Part shown: positions 5,409 through 5,504 of the stretch, one piece after another
How positions within the stretch are numbered: the first letter of the stretch is position 1
Layout: each line of letters opens with the position of its first letter
From: Spirochaetaceae bacterium
GTDB taxonomy: Bacteria; Spirochaetota; Spirochaetia; Treponematales; Breznakiellaceae
DNA: 5,504 bases
Direction: 5' to 3'
Assembly: GCA_031288215.1 (NCBI GenBank)
Contig: JAITRV010000172.1
Location: 1 to 5,504 of the forward strand
Made by a program: the position numbers and the translations under genes
Notes under the pieces: model-generated
The model's database searches: none
What the model was told of the DNA's origin: nothing
Seen by the model: only the letters and a program-made list of their open reading frames with translations

Positions 5409-5504
5409 ATGAGAAAGTTACGGTTACTTAGCCAGGGTGTCTGGTATATGGTACGTACCAGGATTAACAATCGGGAACCCTTGTTCAGGCGGCGTGCTGC
5501 CGTG
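5409..5504 (+). CDS. Probable REP-associated (Y1/IS200-like) tyrosine transposase, N-terminal part (runs off right edge)
   Basis: Thirty-two codons are present and the frame is open to the window end. The product begins MRKLRLLSQG and continues GVWYMVRTRINNREPLF, which resembles the start of RAYT/Y1 transposase-like proteins: a short basic start, then G-x-W-Y-x-V-x-x-R-x-x-x-R-x-x-L/I-F. These enzymes act on single-stranded hairpin DNA and are linked to REP palindromes. The catalytic HUH motif and tyrosine would lie beyond the edge, so activity cannot be judged. There is no clear ribosome binding site. An alternative start is the in-frame ATG at 5448, but starting there would cut off part of the conserved-looking beginning. 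Confidence 0.55.
   Translation, partial: MRKLRLLSQGVWYMVRTRINNREPLFRRRAAV

Noticed and set aside
5212..5412. 66-residue plus-strand ORF overlapping the transposase start by ATGA
   Set aside because: It runs through the right end of the MITE-like element, has no protein-family character and no ribosome binding site. The ATGA overlap alone is not enough.
5449..5460. Perfect 12-base palindrome TGGTACGTACCA
   Set aside because: It lies inside the probable transposase coding frame, so it is more likely chance than an operator.
5390..5503. Minus-strand frame open from the right edge for 37 codons
   Set aside because: It is antisense to the transposase-like ORF, which has recognisable protein character; the minus frame does not.

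Overview
The window looks like part of a Wood-Ljungdahl (reductive acetyl-CoA) locus from an acetogenic bacterium. The best guess is a termite-gut type Treponema or a related spirochaete. That guess rests on three things: a full-length bacterial-type acetyl-CoA synthase, a secreted beta-barrel protein of a kind common in treponemes, and a transposase-like N-terminus that I remember (unverified) from treponeme genomes. The pathway assignment is firm; the species-level guess is an inference.

Layout, left to right. Positions 1-160 (minus) hold the first 53 codons of an AcsV/RACo-like corrinoid activator, with a [2Fe-2S] cysteine motif; the gene runs off the left edge. Positions 161-482 are a divergent intergenic region. 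It contains a strong hairpin (203-230), a textbook TTGACA-N17-TATAAT promoter on the plus strand with a palindrome in its spacer, and a possible leaderless cysteine-rich small ORF (356-505). That small ORF overlaps the start of an outer-membrane beta-barrel protein gene (483-1685, plus). Positions 1686-1986 are a convergent intergenic region with a 96-base folded, repeat-like block and a weak terminator-like hairpin. Positions 1987-4119 (minus) encode acetyl-CoA synthase AcsB with all A-cluster ligands. It is preceded by the CooC/AcsF nickel-insertion ATPase (4197-4967, minus). These two form a short operon, cooC then acsB.

Upstream of cooC there is a probable promoter and, only about 30 bases beyond it, a 195-base MITE-like element (5107-5301). 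The element has perfect 17-base terminal inverted repeats and a TATG direct repeat on each side. From 5409 to the right edge (plus) is the N-terminus of a probable REP-associated (Y1/IS200-like) tyrosine transposase.

How the genes fit together: CooC/AcsF uses ATP to load nickel into the A-cluster of AcsB or into CODH. AcsB joins CO, a methyl group from the corrinoid protein, and CoA into acetyl-CoA. AcsV re-reduces corrinoid that has become inactive. The beta-barrel gene lies in the opposite orientation between acsB and acsV and has no evident part in the pathway. The right end is mobile-element territory. CODH (acsA) and the corrinoid protein genes (acsC, acsD) are not in the window.
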